A stretch of DNA of 54,910 nucleotides from Ruminococcus sp. (GCF_016287535.1 NZ_JAEFAJ010000019.1:1-54910), one strand, 5' to 3'. Counted from the first letter of the stretch, positions 31,918 through 41,242 are shown. A program made the numbers and translations. Notes: generated from the sequence alone by a model not told the origin.

Positions 31918-34900
31918 CTAACGGCTGTTTTCACGGTGCTGATAGAATATATCCACGGTCTCTATCATCATGTCAAAGGGCAGCGTCTTAGGAGATATCT
32001 TCACGGAAACATAGGACTTGCCTGCTCCGTTGAAGGCTATCCTGCCCTTGTACGCCTTTTGCAGAGCCGCTATCTGGTCAGTGGAGACATACTCCGTATA
32101 GAAGTACATAGCGCCGTTTCTCTGGGATATCTCTGTGATACCGAGGTGTGCAGCCTTGTTTCTCAGCAGTGATACGTCTATAAGTCCCACCACCGACTTG
32201 GGCGGATCGCCGTAGCGGTCGATAAGCTCGTCGATAAGGTCTGATTTGTCCTGCTCGTTATTCACCAGCATTATCTTCCGGTACATATCTATACGCTGAT
32301 TCAGGCTCGAAATGTAGTCCTCAGGGATATGCGCGTCTATCTGTATATCCACGAGGCACTCCGGTATCTTTTCCGGCTGTTCGCCCTTTTCCTCTGATAT
32401 CGCCTCGGAAAGCAGCTGCAGGTACATATCGTAGCCAACAGCCTCCATGTGTCCGTGCTGCCTGCCGCCGAGTATGCTTCCCGCTCCTCTTATCTCAAGG
32501 TCACGGAGAGCTATGCGGAAGCCGCTTCCGAACTGGGTGAACTCCCTCATGGCGTTAAGTCTCTTTGTGGCTATCTCCGTAAGGATCTTATCTCGCTGAT
32601 AAGTGAAATACGCATAGCCTCTGCGGTTTGAGCGTCCCACACGTCCCCGGAGCTGATACAGCTGGGAAAGTCCAAAGCGGTCGGAGTCCTCTATGATAAG
32701 GGTATTGACATTAGGCACGTCAACGCCTGTCTCTATGATAGTTGTACATACAAGGATATCCACATCATGCTCCACCAGCTGCTCCCATATATCCGACATA
32801 TCGTCCTCGCTCATCTGACCGTGCGCCACGGCGATACGGGCTTCGGGAAGCAGTTCCTGCAGACGTGAGGCACAGGCTTGAATAGTCTCCACACGGTTGT
32901 GGATATAGTATACCTGACCTCCGCGGCGAAGCTCCCTGACGATAGCCTGCACAACAGTTCCCATATTGTATTCTATAACGTAGGTCTGTACCGGATATCT
33001 GTCCTGGGGCGGTTCTTCTATGACGGACATATCTCGTATACCGCTCATTGCCATATTAAGTGTACGGGGTATGGGAGTTGCCGAGAGCATGAGCACGTCA
33101 ACGCCGGTGAAGCTCTCCTTGAACTTCTCCTTGTGAGCCACGCCGAAGCGCTGCTCCTCGTCGATTATGGCAAGTCCGAGATCCTTGAACACAACAGACT
33201 TCTGTATTATCTTGTGAGTACCGATTATAAGGTCTATTCGCCCCTGCTTCAGCTTCTTGATTATCTCCTCCTGCTGCTTGGGTGAGCGGTAACGGCTGAG
33301 CAGCTCTATATTCACGGGAAAGTGCTCGAAACGGCGCAGAGCAGTCTGATAATGCTGATATGCAAGCACGGTGGTAGGCGCAAGTATAGCGCACTGCTTG
33401 CCCGAAAGAACACATTTCATAGCAGCTCTCAGAGCCACCTCTGTCTTGCCGAAACCAACGTCTCCGCAGAGAAGTCTCTCCATAGGACGTGGACGCTCCA
33501 TGTCAGCCTTTATCTCCGCAATGGAGGTTAGCTGGTCGTCGGTTTCCACATAAGGGAAGCGCTCCTCAAAGTCATGCTGTATCTCGTCATCAGGGTAGAA
33601 CGCGAAGCCAACGCTCTTTTCGCGTTTTGCGTAAAGGGCTATCAGCTCATGCGCCATATCCTTTACGGCACGTTTTACATTGCTCCTTGTCTTCTGCCAC
33701 TCGCCGGAGCTGAGCTTGTTCAGCTTCACGCCGCTGTCATCTCTCGGACCGATGTACTTCGACACCATATCAAGCTGGGTTACGGGTATGTAAAGCTTAT
33801 CCGTGCCTGCGTACTGTATGGTGATATAGTCCTTTGTAACGCCGTCCATTTCAAGCTTGCGTATGCCGATGAAACGACCGATTCCGTGACCGGAATGTAC
33901 CACAAGGTCGCCCTCGGTTATATCGGCAAGGGAACGTATCTCCTCAGCCTTGTTCTTCTTTTTGCGGCGCCTGCTGCGGACCGAGTCCATAGAACGTCCC
34001 TGAGTGATGAGAACTATCTTGTTTTCCGGGTACTCAAAGCCTCCGCTGAAGCTGCCCGACATGAGCAGCACACGTCCCTCGGCAGGCTCGATATTCTGCG
34101 ACAAAAGGTCGCAGGGTATACCCTTGTCTATGAGGTCCTGCTGTATGATAGGCATGGTCTTGTCGCTGCCTGCCGCAAGTATCATACGGTATCCGCGGCG
34201 CCTGAAATCCTCAAGGTCCTCAACGAGCTGCTTCATCTCGCCGCTCCACGGTGCGGTCTGCATAGCCTCGAAGCTCACCAGTCTGCGGAAGTCTATACGC
34301 TCTCCGCCCTGCATGAAGCTGCTCATATACAGACAGACCTTCTTTTCCGCTATATGCTGTATCTCCGGAAGCTCCAGCACGTAGCCGTCAAGTCCCTTGC
34401 AGAGCTGTCCGTCCTCCATAAGTATCTTTACGTCCTCGTTATGGCGTGAGAGCACACCTGCGGCATTGTCCATAACGTCGGAATAGTCGCTGAAGAGCAC
34501 AGCTCCGTCGATATAGTCGAAAACCGTCGAGGGCTCGCCGTAAACAAGAGGGTAGTATTTCACGCTGTGGGCAAGTATCTCCCCTGCTCTGAGCCTGTGA
34601 ACGTCCGCTCCGAGATGCTCACGCACTGCGTCCATACGCTTTCCGCGTACCTTCTTGCACAGTTCCTCTATCCTGTCCGCAAGCTCCTCGTTATCATAGA
34701 GGACTTCCCCTGAGGGGTATATCTCCACGCTTTCCAGAGCCTCCGTGCGGCGCTGTGTATCGGTCTCGAATTCGGATATGGTATCTATCTCGTCTCCCCA
34801 CAGCTCGATACGCACCGGCTTGTCAGCCTGAACGGGGTATATGTCGAGTATAGAACCTCTTACGGAGAACTGTGAAGCTCCCTCCACCTTTTCGCAGCGC

Positions 34901-35382
34901 TGATAGCCGCACTTCGCAAGAGTGAGGGTCAGCTCCGTGAGATCTATCTCCTGCCCCTGCCTTAGTTCTATACCTGCTGCGATAAGGACTCCCACAGGTA
35001 TGACCGGCTGCATGACAGCCTCGATGCTTGCGCATATAACGCTGCAACGGCTTTTAGCCGCCTTTATCAAGGCGGCTATACGCATATACTCGTACTCATG
35101 GTTGGTACTGTCTACGGGAGTGAACACCAGTTCCTTTGACGGGAACAGAACAGCTTCCTCACAGCCAGCCATCATATTTATATCATCACAGAGCTTTTTT
35201 GACTCCGCTTCCGTACCCGTGATAACGAGATTTATCTTCTTTCCGCCAAGAGCATATATGAGCTGTGCCCTGTGTATATGGGAAAGACCCGTCACAGAGA
35301 CGGGTGAGATATTCTTGTCAATTGCTTCACGCAGACTTTTAAAGCCTGCCAGCCCGGTAAATAATTCCTTAAAGACGTTCAT
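31918..35382 (-). CDS. mfd: Transcription-repair coupling factor Mfd
   Basis: Protein of 1154 aa, full length. N-terminal UvrB-like domains (DDINMMAGCEEAVLFPSKE, SIDIYPVQADKPVRIELWGDEID-like region), RNA polymerase-interacting domain (VHSGHGIGRFIGIRKL), Walker A GDVGFGKTEVALRAA, DEEQ box IIDEEQRFGV, helicase motif RGRVGRSNRRGYAYF and a C-terminal D7 domain. It removes stalled RNA polymerase and recruits UvrA. It follows pth by 25 bp, the common pth-mfd order. Confidence 0.97.
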   Translation of the reverse strand: MNVFKELFTGLAGFKSLREAIDKNISPVSVTGLSHIHRAQLIYALGGKKINLVITGTEAESKKLCDDINMMAGCEEAVLFPSKELVFTPVDSTNHEYEYMRIAALIKAAKSRCSVICASIEAVMQPVIPVGVLIAAGIELRQGQEIDLTELTLTLAKCGYQRCEKVEGASQFSVRGSILDIYPVQADKPVRIELWGDEIDTISEFETDTQRRTEALESVEIYPSGEVLYDNEELADRIEELCKKVRGKRMDAVREHLGADVHRLRAGEILAHSVKYYPLVYGEPSTVFDYIDGAVLFSDYSDVMDNAAGVLSRHNEDVKILMEDGQLCKGLDGYVLELPEIQHIAEKKVCLYMSSFMQGGERIDFRRLVSFEAMQTAPWSGEMKQLVEDLEDFRRRGYRMILAAGSDKTMPIIQQDLIDKGIPCDLLSQNIEPAEGRVLLMSGSFSGGFEYPENKIVLITQGRSMDSVRSRRRKKKNKAEEIRSLADITEGDLVVHSGHGIGRFIGIRKLEMDGVTKDYITIQYAGTDKLYIPVTQLDMVSKYIGPRDDSGVKLNKLSSGEWQKTRSNVKRAVKDMAHELIALYAKREKSVGFAFYPDDEIQHDFEERFPYVETDDQLTSIAEIKADMERPRPMERLLCGDVGFGKTEVALRAAMKCVLSGKQCAILAPTTVLAYQHYQTALRRFEHFPVNIELLSRYRSPKQQEEIIKKLKQGRIDLIIGTHKIIQKSVVFKDLGLAIIDEEQRFGVAHKEKFKESFTGVDVLMLSATPIPRTLNMAMSGIRDMSVIEEPPQDRYPVQTYVIEYNMGTVVQAIVRELRRGGQVYYIHNRVETIQACASRLQELLPEARIAVAHGQMSEDDMSDIWEQLVEHDVDILVCTTIIETGVDVPNVNTLIIEDSDRFGLSQLYQLRGRVGRSNRRGYAYFTYQRDKILTEIATKRLNAMREFTQFGSGFRIALRDLEIRGAGSILGGRQHGHMEAVGYDMYLQLLSEAISEEKGEQPEKIPECLVDIQIDAHIPEDYISSLNQRIDMYRKIMLVNNEQDKSDLIDELIDRYGDPPKSVVGLIDVSLLRNKAAHLGITEISQRNGAMYFYTEYVSTDQIAALQKAYKGRIAFNGAGKSYVSVKISPKTLPFDMMIETVDIFYQHRENSR

Positions 35383-35407
35383 TGCACTCTCCGTAAAAGA
35401 TGTGGTA

Positions 35408-36034
35408 TCATGAGTTGTACTTGTTCATAGCCTCGTCGGTCCTGCCCTGTACCATGAGCTTTATGCATTCGCAGGCGTTCTTCACAGACTCTTCCATGCT
35501 CACGGAGTCCTCCTTGCCGAACTTTCCGAGGACCCATTTCGCAAGGTCGTAATCAGGGTGTGGCTTCTTGCCTACGCCCATTTTTATCCTTGGGAAGTCG
35601 TCCCTGCCTGTGAGCTCGCATATACTGCGGAGACCGTTGTGACCGCCGTGGCTGCCCTTGCGGCGTATCCTGAGCTTGCCGCAGTCAAGGGAGATATCGT
35701 CGCAGACCACTATGAGGTTCTCCGCGTCTATCTTGTAGAACTCCAGAGCCTGTACTACTGCTTCGCCGCTGTTGTTCATAAAGGTGGTGGGCTTGAGGAG
35801 AAGGCAGCGTTTGCCCCCGATAGTGACCTCTGCGGTCTTGCCCTTGAAGCGCAGGCGGCTTATGTCCTCGCCCAGCTGCTTCGCAAGCTCGTCAAGCACC
35901 ATGAATCCGGCGTTGTGGCGGGTGTTCTCGTATTCAAGCCCCGGATTGCCGAGACCTGTTATCACATATTCTATTTTACCTCTTGCCGCGGAAGAATTTG
36001 CGGCGATCCTGTCGAACACATCAAAAATACTCAT
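35408..36034 (-). CDS. pth: Peptidyl-tRNA hydrolase
   Basis: Protein of 208 aa that releases peptides from stalled peptidyl-tRNA. Asn in TGLGNPG, catalytic His in NTRHNAGF, and Asp in VVCDDISLDCG are present. It carries about 22 extra residues (MSIFDVFDRIAANSSAARGK) before the usual start; no good alternative start inside is seen. Upstream gene of mfd. Confidence 0.95.
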   Translation of the reverse strand: MSIFDVFDRIAANSSAARGKIEYVITGLGNPGLEYENTRHNAGFMVLDELAKQLGEDISRLRFKGKTAEVTIGGKRCLLLKPTTFMNNSGEAVVQALEFYKIDAENLIVVCDDISLDCGKLRIRRKGSHGGHNGLRSICELTGRDDFPRIKMGVGKKPHPDYDLAKWVLGKFGKEDSVSMEESVKNACECIKLMVQGRTDEAMNKYNS

Positions 36035-36072
36035 GGTTTTCTCCTATTCACGTTCATCTATGTTCACTCTGA

Positions 36073-36168
36073 GTTGAGAGTTGAGAGTCGTGGTATAGCC
36101 TATCGGCGATATATTCTAATAATTCAGCGCAACCCGAAACCTTAACTCTCCACTCTTCACTCTCAACT
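36073..36168. repeat. MITE-like inverted-repeat element, copy B
   Basis: A 96-bp element with GTTGAGAG units at the left, ACTCTCAACT units at the right and a shared centre (CGGCGATAT, TAATAAT, GCGCAACCCGAAACCTTAA) that resembles copy A at 3987-4103. Its right end touches the stop codon of the PHP gene at 36169. Confidence 0.7.
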
Positions 36169-36933
36169 TTAGTTGAGACCGTCAAGTGTCTCAACTATTT
36201 CAAGTCCGTATTTTTCCGCAAAGCGTCTTCCGCGCTCTATCGTGCGATCATCGCAGAGCGATTCCGGAAGATGCGCGTCGCAGCCTATTATGGCTTTGTT
36301 TCCGATCTTCTGCGCAATGCTGAAAAACCTGTCTGACGGATAATGCCTGCCTCCGGACATACCGAGCAGGTTTATCTCAACAGGTATGTCCTTGCTTTTC
36401 AGGTAGCTGCAAAGCCGTGTCATATGCTTTTCGTACTCATCACTGCCGCCTTTATAACGTATAAGGTCGGGGTGCGCGAGATAGCGGTATCTTCCTGACT
36501 CCATGCCCTCTATTATACGGTCGACATACTTTATGAGCACGCTTTCTTCGTAAACAGGAGCTCCCATATATGCTCCGAAGCTTTCGGGATCGTTGAAATG
36601 CTGCCCCATTATCATATAATCAAGGGGATAGTCAGCAAGGAGCCTGTCCTGTGCTTCCACGAGCTGAGGTATATATTCCGCCTCAAAGCCGATATATATT
36701 TTTATATCATCGGCATACTCCCATTTAAGAGCGGTGAGGGACCTGAAATAGTTCTCCACATCATAAGGTGTCATGCGTATATCTGATATGTAATCATCGT
36801 CAAATACCCACGGGCAGTGATCCGAAAAGCCAAGTATCTTTATACCGCTCATTATAGCGTGCTCAACGAAATCCCTGTCGCTGCCGATAGCATGACCGCA
36901 GCGCTCCGTATGGGTATGATAGTTTGCCAGCAT
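36169..36933 (-). CDS. PHP-domain histidinol-phosphatase family protein
   Basis: Protein of 254 aa with metal-binding motifs YHTHTERCGHA, GFSDHCPW, GFEAEYI, the segment AHPDLIRY and GCDAHLPE, the HisJ/HisK-type PHP phosphoesterase fold. HisK removes phosphate from histidinol phosphate in histidine synthesis, but no his genes are adjacent and close PHP relatives have other substrates. ATG at 36933 has GGAG 8 nt upstream, better than the frame's first ATG at 36951. Confidence 0.88.
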   Translation of the reverse strand: MLANYHTHTERCGHAIGSDRDFVEHAIMSGIKILGFSDHCPWVFDDDYISDIRMTPYDVENYFRSLTALKWEYADDIKIYIGFEAEYIPQLVEAQDRLLADYPLDYMIMGQHFNDPESFGAYMGAPVYEESVLIKYVDRIIEGMESGRYRYLAHPDLIRYKGGSDEYEKHMTRLCSYLKSKDIPVEINLLGMSGGRHYPSDRFFSIAQKIGNKAIIGCDAHLPESLCDDRTIERGRRFAEKYGLEIVETLDGLN

Positions 36934-36997
36934 AGCTTCCGCTCCTTTCAAGGTATGATTATACCACTTTTTTCAGCAAATTACAAGTAGCACACGC

Positions 36998-37040
36998 AAA
37001 AACGAGCTCCGGAGCGTTCTTAGCGAACATCTCCGGAGCT
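36998..37040 (-). terminator. Terminator of the zinc-ribbon membrane protein gene
   Basis: Arms AGCTCCGGAG (37005-37014) and CTCCGGAGCT (37031-37040) with a 16-nt centre, then a short T run on the minus strand. It lies 18 bp past the stop at 37059. Confidence 0.75.
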
Positions 37041-37058
37041 TTTGTTCTGTAAAAATAT

Positions 37059-38570
37059 TTACTGCTGTGCTGATGCGGCAGCTGCTGCTGCCTTCTTTGC
37101 TCTCTTCTTTATTATCCTGTTGGACTTTCTGAATACAAATCCGAGCAGGAGCTCTGCGGCTCCGACTATGAGAAGGATCACAGAAAGCGGGAGAATCAGG
37201 TTCTCTGAAAGATAGAAGCCCACATTGTGAGTGAATGTGAATGCAATTGCTGAACCGACTATTATAGCAAGTCCTGCGAGGAGCACGATAATGCCGGTGA
37301 TGTTGAATATGCTTGCAAAGAAGCCTGTAACGTGCTTTGCGCGCTTGTCCACGATAGCGCTTATCCAGATAAGGAAGAGCAGGACGATACCGCCGATGAT
37401 ACCGATCGTAATGTATGAGAACAGGTAGCTGAGCTTGTCCACGCTGAAGCCCACCTGTCTGTTCCACTTCCTTATACTGAGTGAATCAGAGAAATTGTCC
37501 TTATCGAGATTCTTCTGGAGCAGCTCATAATCTGCCTCTGTAAGATCATAATCAAACTCTCTTACGATCGAGCCCTTGTTCTCTCTTATAAAGTCGTTTA
37601 CGAAATCCTCGGAACTGATGGAAGGATCTGCGCCCTCACCGTCAATTATGAAATCAAGGTAATTCTTGGCTACACCGCCTGTATACTCAAGGAAATCCGT
37701 ATCGAGGAGATATCTCTTGAAGCCCGCTTCATCGGCAGTTCCTCTTGTGGCCGTTCTGAAGCCGAGAGAGTCATACAGCGTCTTTGAGAGTTCCTTGCCG
37801 TCAAACTGAGCTGTAAGTGTAGTATCCGCATCGAGCTTTTCAAATCTCTTTTTGATTATCGAACCGTTTAGTCCGAGCTTGATCGAAAGCATGAAGCTGA
37901 AAAGTATCATAAACAGGACCGCGAATATAGTGACAACAGAAGCTCCAAAAATACGACCTCCGCCCACTTTTTTCCGTGCCTTTGGCTGTTCGGCGTTATT
38001 TGCCGGCATAGGCGCAGGCTCAGGAGCAGTCTGTACCGGAGGCGGTATAACAGGAGCGTCCTGCGCAGGCTGCTGCGGTGCTGTATATCCGCCTGCATTG
38101 CTGTAGTTGTCATGCTGGGCAGGTATCTCCATAGTATCGCTGTTGTCGTTGAAAGCGTCCTGAACAGTGTTCACGGGAGCTGCGGCAGGTGCGTCAGTCT
38201 TGGGGAACTGAGCGGGCTCTTCATGCACAGCCTGTATCACTTCGGTAACAGCCTCCTCTGCTGCTTCCGGCTCCGGGAGCTCAATAGTTCCGGAAGAACT
38301 GAGTATCTCGGCAGGCTCGTCGTTGAGGAGCTGAACGTCCTCCTGAGTAAGACTGAGAGCCTCTTCGTTGTTTGCTATGACTTCTTCAAGGTGCGGGAGA
38401 ATAGATGTCGGCTCGCTGTCGTTAAGAGCTTCGGCAGCCTCTACGGCAGCAGCTGCTGTTTCCTCGGCAGCCTCCGTAACAGGGCTGTCCGCCTTTTCGA
38501 GAGAAGCACCGCACTCCGTACAGAACAGAGCGTCATCAGGCATTTCGCTTCTGCATTTATTGCATTTCAT
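37059..38570 (-). CDS. Zinc-ribbon membrane protein of unknown function
   Basis: Protein of 503 aa. Residues 1-25 form a zinc ribbon (CNKC and CTEC pairs), followed by an acidic, Ala/Pro-rich linker of about 170 residues. Then come one transmembrane segment (about 212-235), an extracytoplasmic stretch of about 140 residues, and three C-terminal membrane segments (about 385-480), ending in a Lys/Ala-rich tail. GGAGGG precedes the ATG. Zinc-ribbon proteins of this build are common in Firmicutes and have no set function. Confidence 0.8.
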   Translation of the reverse strand: MKCNKCRSEMPDDALFCTECGASLEKADSPVTEAAEETAAAAVEAAEALNDSEPTSILPHLEEVIANNEEALSLTQEDVQLLNDEPAEILSSSGTIELPEPEAAEEAVTEVIQAVHEEPAQFPKTDAPAAAPVNTVQDAFNDNSDTMEIPAQHDNYSNAGGYTAPQQPAQDAPVIPPPVQTAPEPAPMPANNAEQPKARKKVGGGRIFGASVVTIFAVLFMILFSFMLSIKLGLNGSIIKKRFEKLDADTTLTAQFDGKELSKTLYDSLGFRTATRGTADEAGFKRYLLDTDFLEYTGGVAKNYLDFIIDGEGADPSISSEDFVNDFIRENKGSIVREFDYDLTEADYELLQKNLDKDNFSDSLSIRKWNRQVGFSVDKLSYLFSYITIGIIGGIVLLFLIWISAIVDKRAKHVTGFFASIFNITGIIVLLAGLAIIVGSAIAFTFTHNVGFYLSENLILPLSVILLIVGAAELLLGFVFRKSNRIIKKRAKKAAAAAASAQQ

Positions 38571-38664
38571 AATATCCCTCCTGTTGATAGATTAAGATAA
38601 AAGAACTTTTTCGTATAACACTGGGTCAACAGCCGCTCAGGACTGTTCTTATTACATATTAATC

Positions 38665-38693
38665 ATTATAAAGCATAAGGTAAAATATGTCAA
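38665..38693 (-). promoter_or_regulatory. Promoter of zinc-ribbon membrane protein gene
   Basis: Leftward TTGACA (38688-38693), 17-bp spacer, TATAAT (38665-38670): a full consensus promoter about 95 bp from the ATG. Confidence 0.9.
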
Positions 38694-38830
38694 GTAAAAA
38701 AACTGTAACATAATATTACATTCCCGGATTTATGGCGATACAGCACGAAACGTGCGGAATAATGCACATTACGCAAAAAGGAGCGGCATTTAAGCGTAAT
38801 ACTTTTATAGAATTTTTTGTATGAGCTATT

Positions 38831-39085
38831 GAGGAAGAACCCTTTTGAAAAAGGGTTCTTCCTCAAACTCCTTTCCTAAAACTTTCGTTTTTATTTTTTT
38901 CAATATAGGGCGCGTACATAATAAAAAAGATCTGCAAGTTTACAGATCGCGTCCTATATTGAAAAAAATCAGATAAAAGTCTTTGGAAGGGGGCACGGGG
39001 GGTGACTCCCTACAGTGTAGGGAGATGTCACGCAGTGACAGAGGGTCGCGCCTCCGTCAGAGGAACCTTTCTTCAGAAAGGTTTC
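38831..39085. repeat. Hairpin-rich non-coding block
   Basis: Consecutive palindromes: GAGGAAGAACCCTTTT with complement (38831-38864); a nested pair, outer CAATATAGG..CCTATATTG (38901-38961) around GATCTG..CAGATC (38929-38948); CCCTACAGTGTAGGG; TGTCACGCAGTGACA; and AACCTTTC..GAAAGGTT. No open frame with a ribosome-binding site. It separates the zinc-ribbon gene's promoter from the dockerin gene, which ends at 39152. Confidence 0.75.
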
Positions 39086-39151
39086 CCCCGATAATCCCAT
39101 ATAAAGTTCCTATATAAGCACTGCACTTATACCGCTCCGTATATATACCCT

Positions 39152-40222
39152 TTATCTGTAACCTCTCAGGAAGTCCTCAAAGGAAAGCTTTCCGTCCGCC
39201 GATACATAGGCATAGTAAGCCAGTATCCTTGAAGCGTCCACCGCGTCCACAAAGCCGTCCCTGTTGACGTCCGAGGTGGCATACCAATTCTCATCGGGGA
39301 ATGCTTCTCCCGTCGAGAACCTTGAATACGCAGCCAGTACCAGAGACGAATCCACTGCGTCGATAATGCCGTCGCCGTTTGGATCGCCGCGGCGGTAAAC
39401 AGGCTCAGGCTCGGCAGTAGTGACCGGTGCCGTCGTAGTTACGGCAGTGGTAGTCGTAGTTTTCAGGGTAGTGGTCACAGGTCTCGTTGAAGTAACTGTG
39501 GTCCTCTTTGTGGTAGTAGTCGCAGCTGTTGAAGTTGTAACAGTTGAAGTAGTTGTGGAAGCCGTCGTCGTTGATGTGGTCGTTGTTGTAGCAGTCATGG
39601 CCGGTTCTTTTATCCTGATATAGCCGTGTTCGATACCGTTTGTAAATATCCACGCTTCCATCATTTTGCCTTCATTGTCGTTTCTCAGGTTAGTGAACAG
39701 GTCGTTTGTGACGCCGGGGTGTTTATACTCAATGCATATCGGGTAAACATCGCCCTCCGCCATATCGTCGGGAAGAGTAAAATGCAGAGTCCACATAACT
39801 CCGTCCCTGCCGAAATTTCCGGCTCCTGCGGTAACAAGTCCGAGGCAGTGATCCCCTGTCAGATACTGTATATCTTCAAGCTTGTGTATCGCGCTTCCCC
39901 TGTCGGCGTAATAGCCGTCGTCATCAACAATGGTCAGCCTTTCATCAAAATTGATGTGCATAGCTGTAGGAGCATATTTTTTATCCGCACCTCTGATAGT
40001 GATCTCGACAGCCTGCGTCGGATTTGCTCTTGCTTCCTCAAGGGTAAGCTCTATCCTGCTGACAGACAGTATGGGCTTTACAGGCGAATCGTAAGGATCA
40101 ATGCCGTTAAGCTGGTACGGATCCCCGAAAGCTTTGTCTGCTGCTGCAAAATGAGGCAGAAAACTTGCTGAAACAAAAAAATACGCTGCTACTGCCGCTC
40201 CCAGTAACCTCGCAAGTTTCAT
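39152..40222 (-). CDS. Secreted cohesin-like/dockerin protein (adaptor candidate)
   Basis: Protein of 356 aa. Signal peptide at 1-27, then a beta-rich region of about 170 residues (VSRIELTLEEARANPTQAV to GYIRI) that resembles a cohesin-fold module, a Thr-rich linker (about 208-275), and a C-terminal type I dockerin. The two Ca-binding loops are DPNGDGIIDAVD and DVNRDGFVDAVD, each followed by a helix ending in Tyr. The dockerin would join the protein to a cellulosome scaffold. The cohesin assignment is from pattern only; a carbohydrate-binding module is the alternative. Confidence 0.82.
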   Translation of the reverse strand: MKLARLLGAAVAAYFFVSASFLPHFAAADKAFGDPYQLNGIDPYDSPVKPILSVSRIELTLEEARANPTQAVEITIRGADKKYAPTAMHINFDERLTIVDDDGYYADRGSAIHKLEDIQYLTGDHCLGLVTAGAGNFGRDGVMWTLHFTLPDDMAEGDVYPICIEYKHPGVTNDLFTNLRNDNEGKMMEAWIFTNGIEHGYIRIKEPAMTATTTTTSTTTASTTTSTVTTSTAATTTTKRTTVTSTRPVTTTLKTTTTTAVTTTAPVTTAEPEPVYRRGDPNGDGIIDAVDSSLVLAAYSRFSTGEAFPDENWYATSDVNRDGFVDAVDASRILAYYAYVSADGKLSFEDFLRGYR

Positions 40223-40257
40223 AGAAATTCTCCTCTCAGAATGAATTTTCTATATAT

Positions 40258-40286
40258 ATTATAACATTGCGATATTACCATTTCAA
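40258..40286 (-). promoter_or_regulatory. Promoter of the dockerin gene
   Basis: Leftward TTGAAA (40281-40286), 17-bp spacer, TATAAT (40258-40263), about 30 bp from the ATG; GGAG follows. Confidence 0.85.
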
Positions 40287-40343
40287 TAGACAGTGTGTGA
40301 ATTTTCGTAGATTCTGAGAGCATTAAGTTAACATTATAATAAA

Positions 40344-41222
40344 TTAGTTGTGATCTATGATTTGTAAATTCAGGGTATCACCCGGCTCAGCATCTCTGAC
40401 ATATATTTGTTTTACTTGTGTTTCGCCTACAGCTAACTGGTCAAACAGAACAGTCCCGCTGTTTATTACCATTCCGCTTTCATTTGTGATTACGTATCCG
40501 ACGTGACCATAATCTCGCGCTCCGTCGCCATTGGAATTATATGTCATCTGAGCTGTAACATTCAGCTTTAATGAGTAATCATATTCCTGACTTATATCGG
40601 TAACAGTCATAGCACTTCTGATCTCGCCGTTATAGCTATAGGAATTTGAAGTTATCGGCAAAGGCGGATAATTGACCGTTATTCCCTTCTGCGGAAGATC
40701 AAAAACAGTTATGTTTACCGGCTTAAAGCTTGAATATTCAGATGATGCTGTCAATGTGGCTACCCCTTTAGTCGAACTTCCCTGTGCCAAATCCGAATCA
40801 GCAATACTTATACTACCAAGGAGCTGAGATGTGGAACTGAGCTTATTTGACCACGTACTGTAATTATTTGCATTGACTTCAAAGTCTTTGTTAAATACCT
40901 CCTCGTTCTTATCGTTTTTTATGCATATATTTATGTTTGATTTTGCAGCTATCGGCTCCTTATTAACATCTTGGAACTGCCAGAAAAAAATGTGCTCTTT
41001 ATTTGCTTCATCATACTGTTGCCTTACACTTCCCATATAAAAAGGAATTTTTTCTTTCAGAGTAGTCGGCTCCGTTTTCTTTTGAGTTGACGGATCTGTC
41101 ACTTTTTCGCTTGTTTTTTCGACCGTCTGAGGAGCATTAATACTTTCATTAGGCTCTATATTATTGCAGCTACATGAAAGTATGCATATTGCAGTCAGTA
41201 ATAATAATCTCCTTTTTTTCAT
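40344..41222 (-). CDS. Lipoprotein of unknown function next to an HTH gene
   Basis: Protein of 292 aa. Lipobox at about residues 16-19 (LSCSC, two Cys in a row within CSCNN), Thr/Ser/Lys linker to about residue 55, then a beta-rich extracytoplasmic part with YSWSN-like strands and a C-terminal NPSGDGARDYGH-like loop. ATG at 41222 has GGGGG 7 nt upstream; the first ATG (41228) is too near that site. It is AT-rich, like the coiled-coil gene at 30342. Probably repressed by the divergent HTH protein at 41309. Family unknown. Confidence 0.75.
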   Translation of the reverse strand: MKKRRLLLLTAICILSCSCNNIEPNESINAPQTVEKTSEKVTDPSTQKKTEPTTLKEKIPFYMGSVRQQYDEANKEHIFFWQFQDVNKEPIAAKSNINICIKNDKNEEVFNKDFEVNANNYSTWSNKLSSTSQLLGSISIADSDLAQGSSTKGVATLTASSEYSSFKPVNITVFDLPQKGITVNYPPLPITSNSYSYNGEIRSAMTVTDISQEYDYSLKLNVTAQMTYNSNGDGARDYGHVGYVITNESGMVINSGTVLFDQLAVGETQVKQIYVRDAEPGDTLNLQIIDHN

Positions 41223-41242
41223 AATCATACCCCCTTTTTGAT

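Noticed and set aside
33574..34449. Plus-strand 291-codon frame opposite mfd
   Set aside because: Antisense to a fully conserved mfd region; composition and lack of start signals mark it as a shadow.
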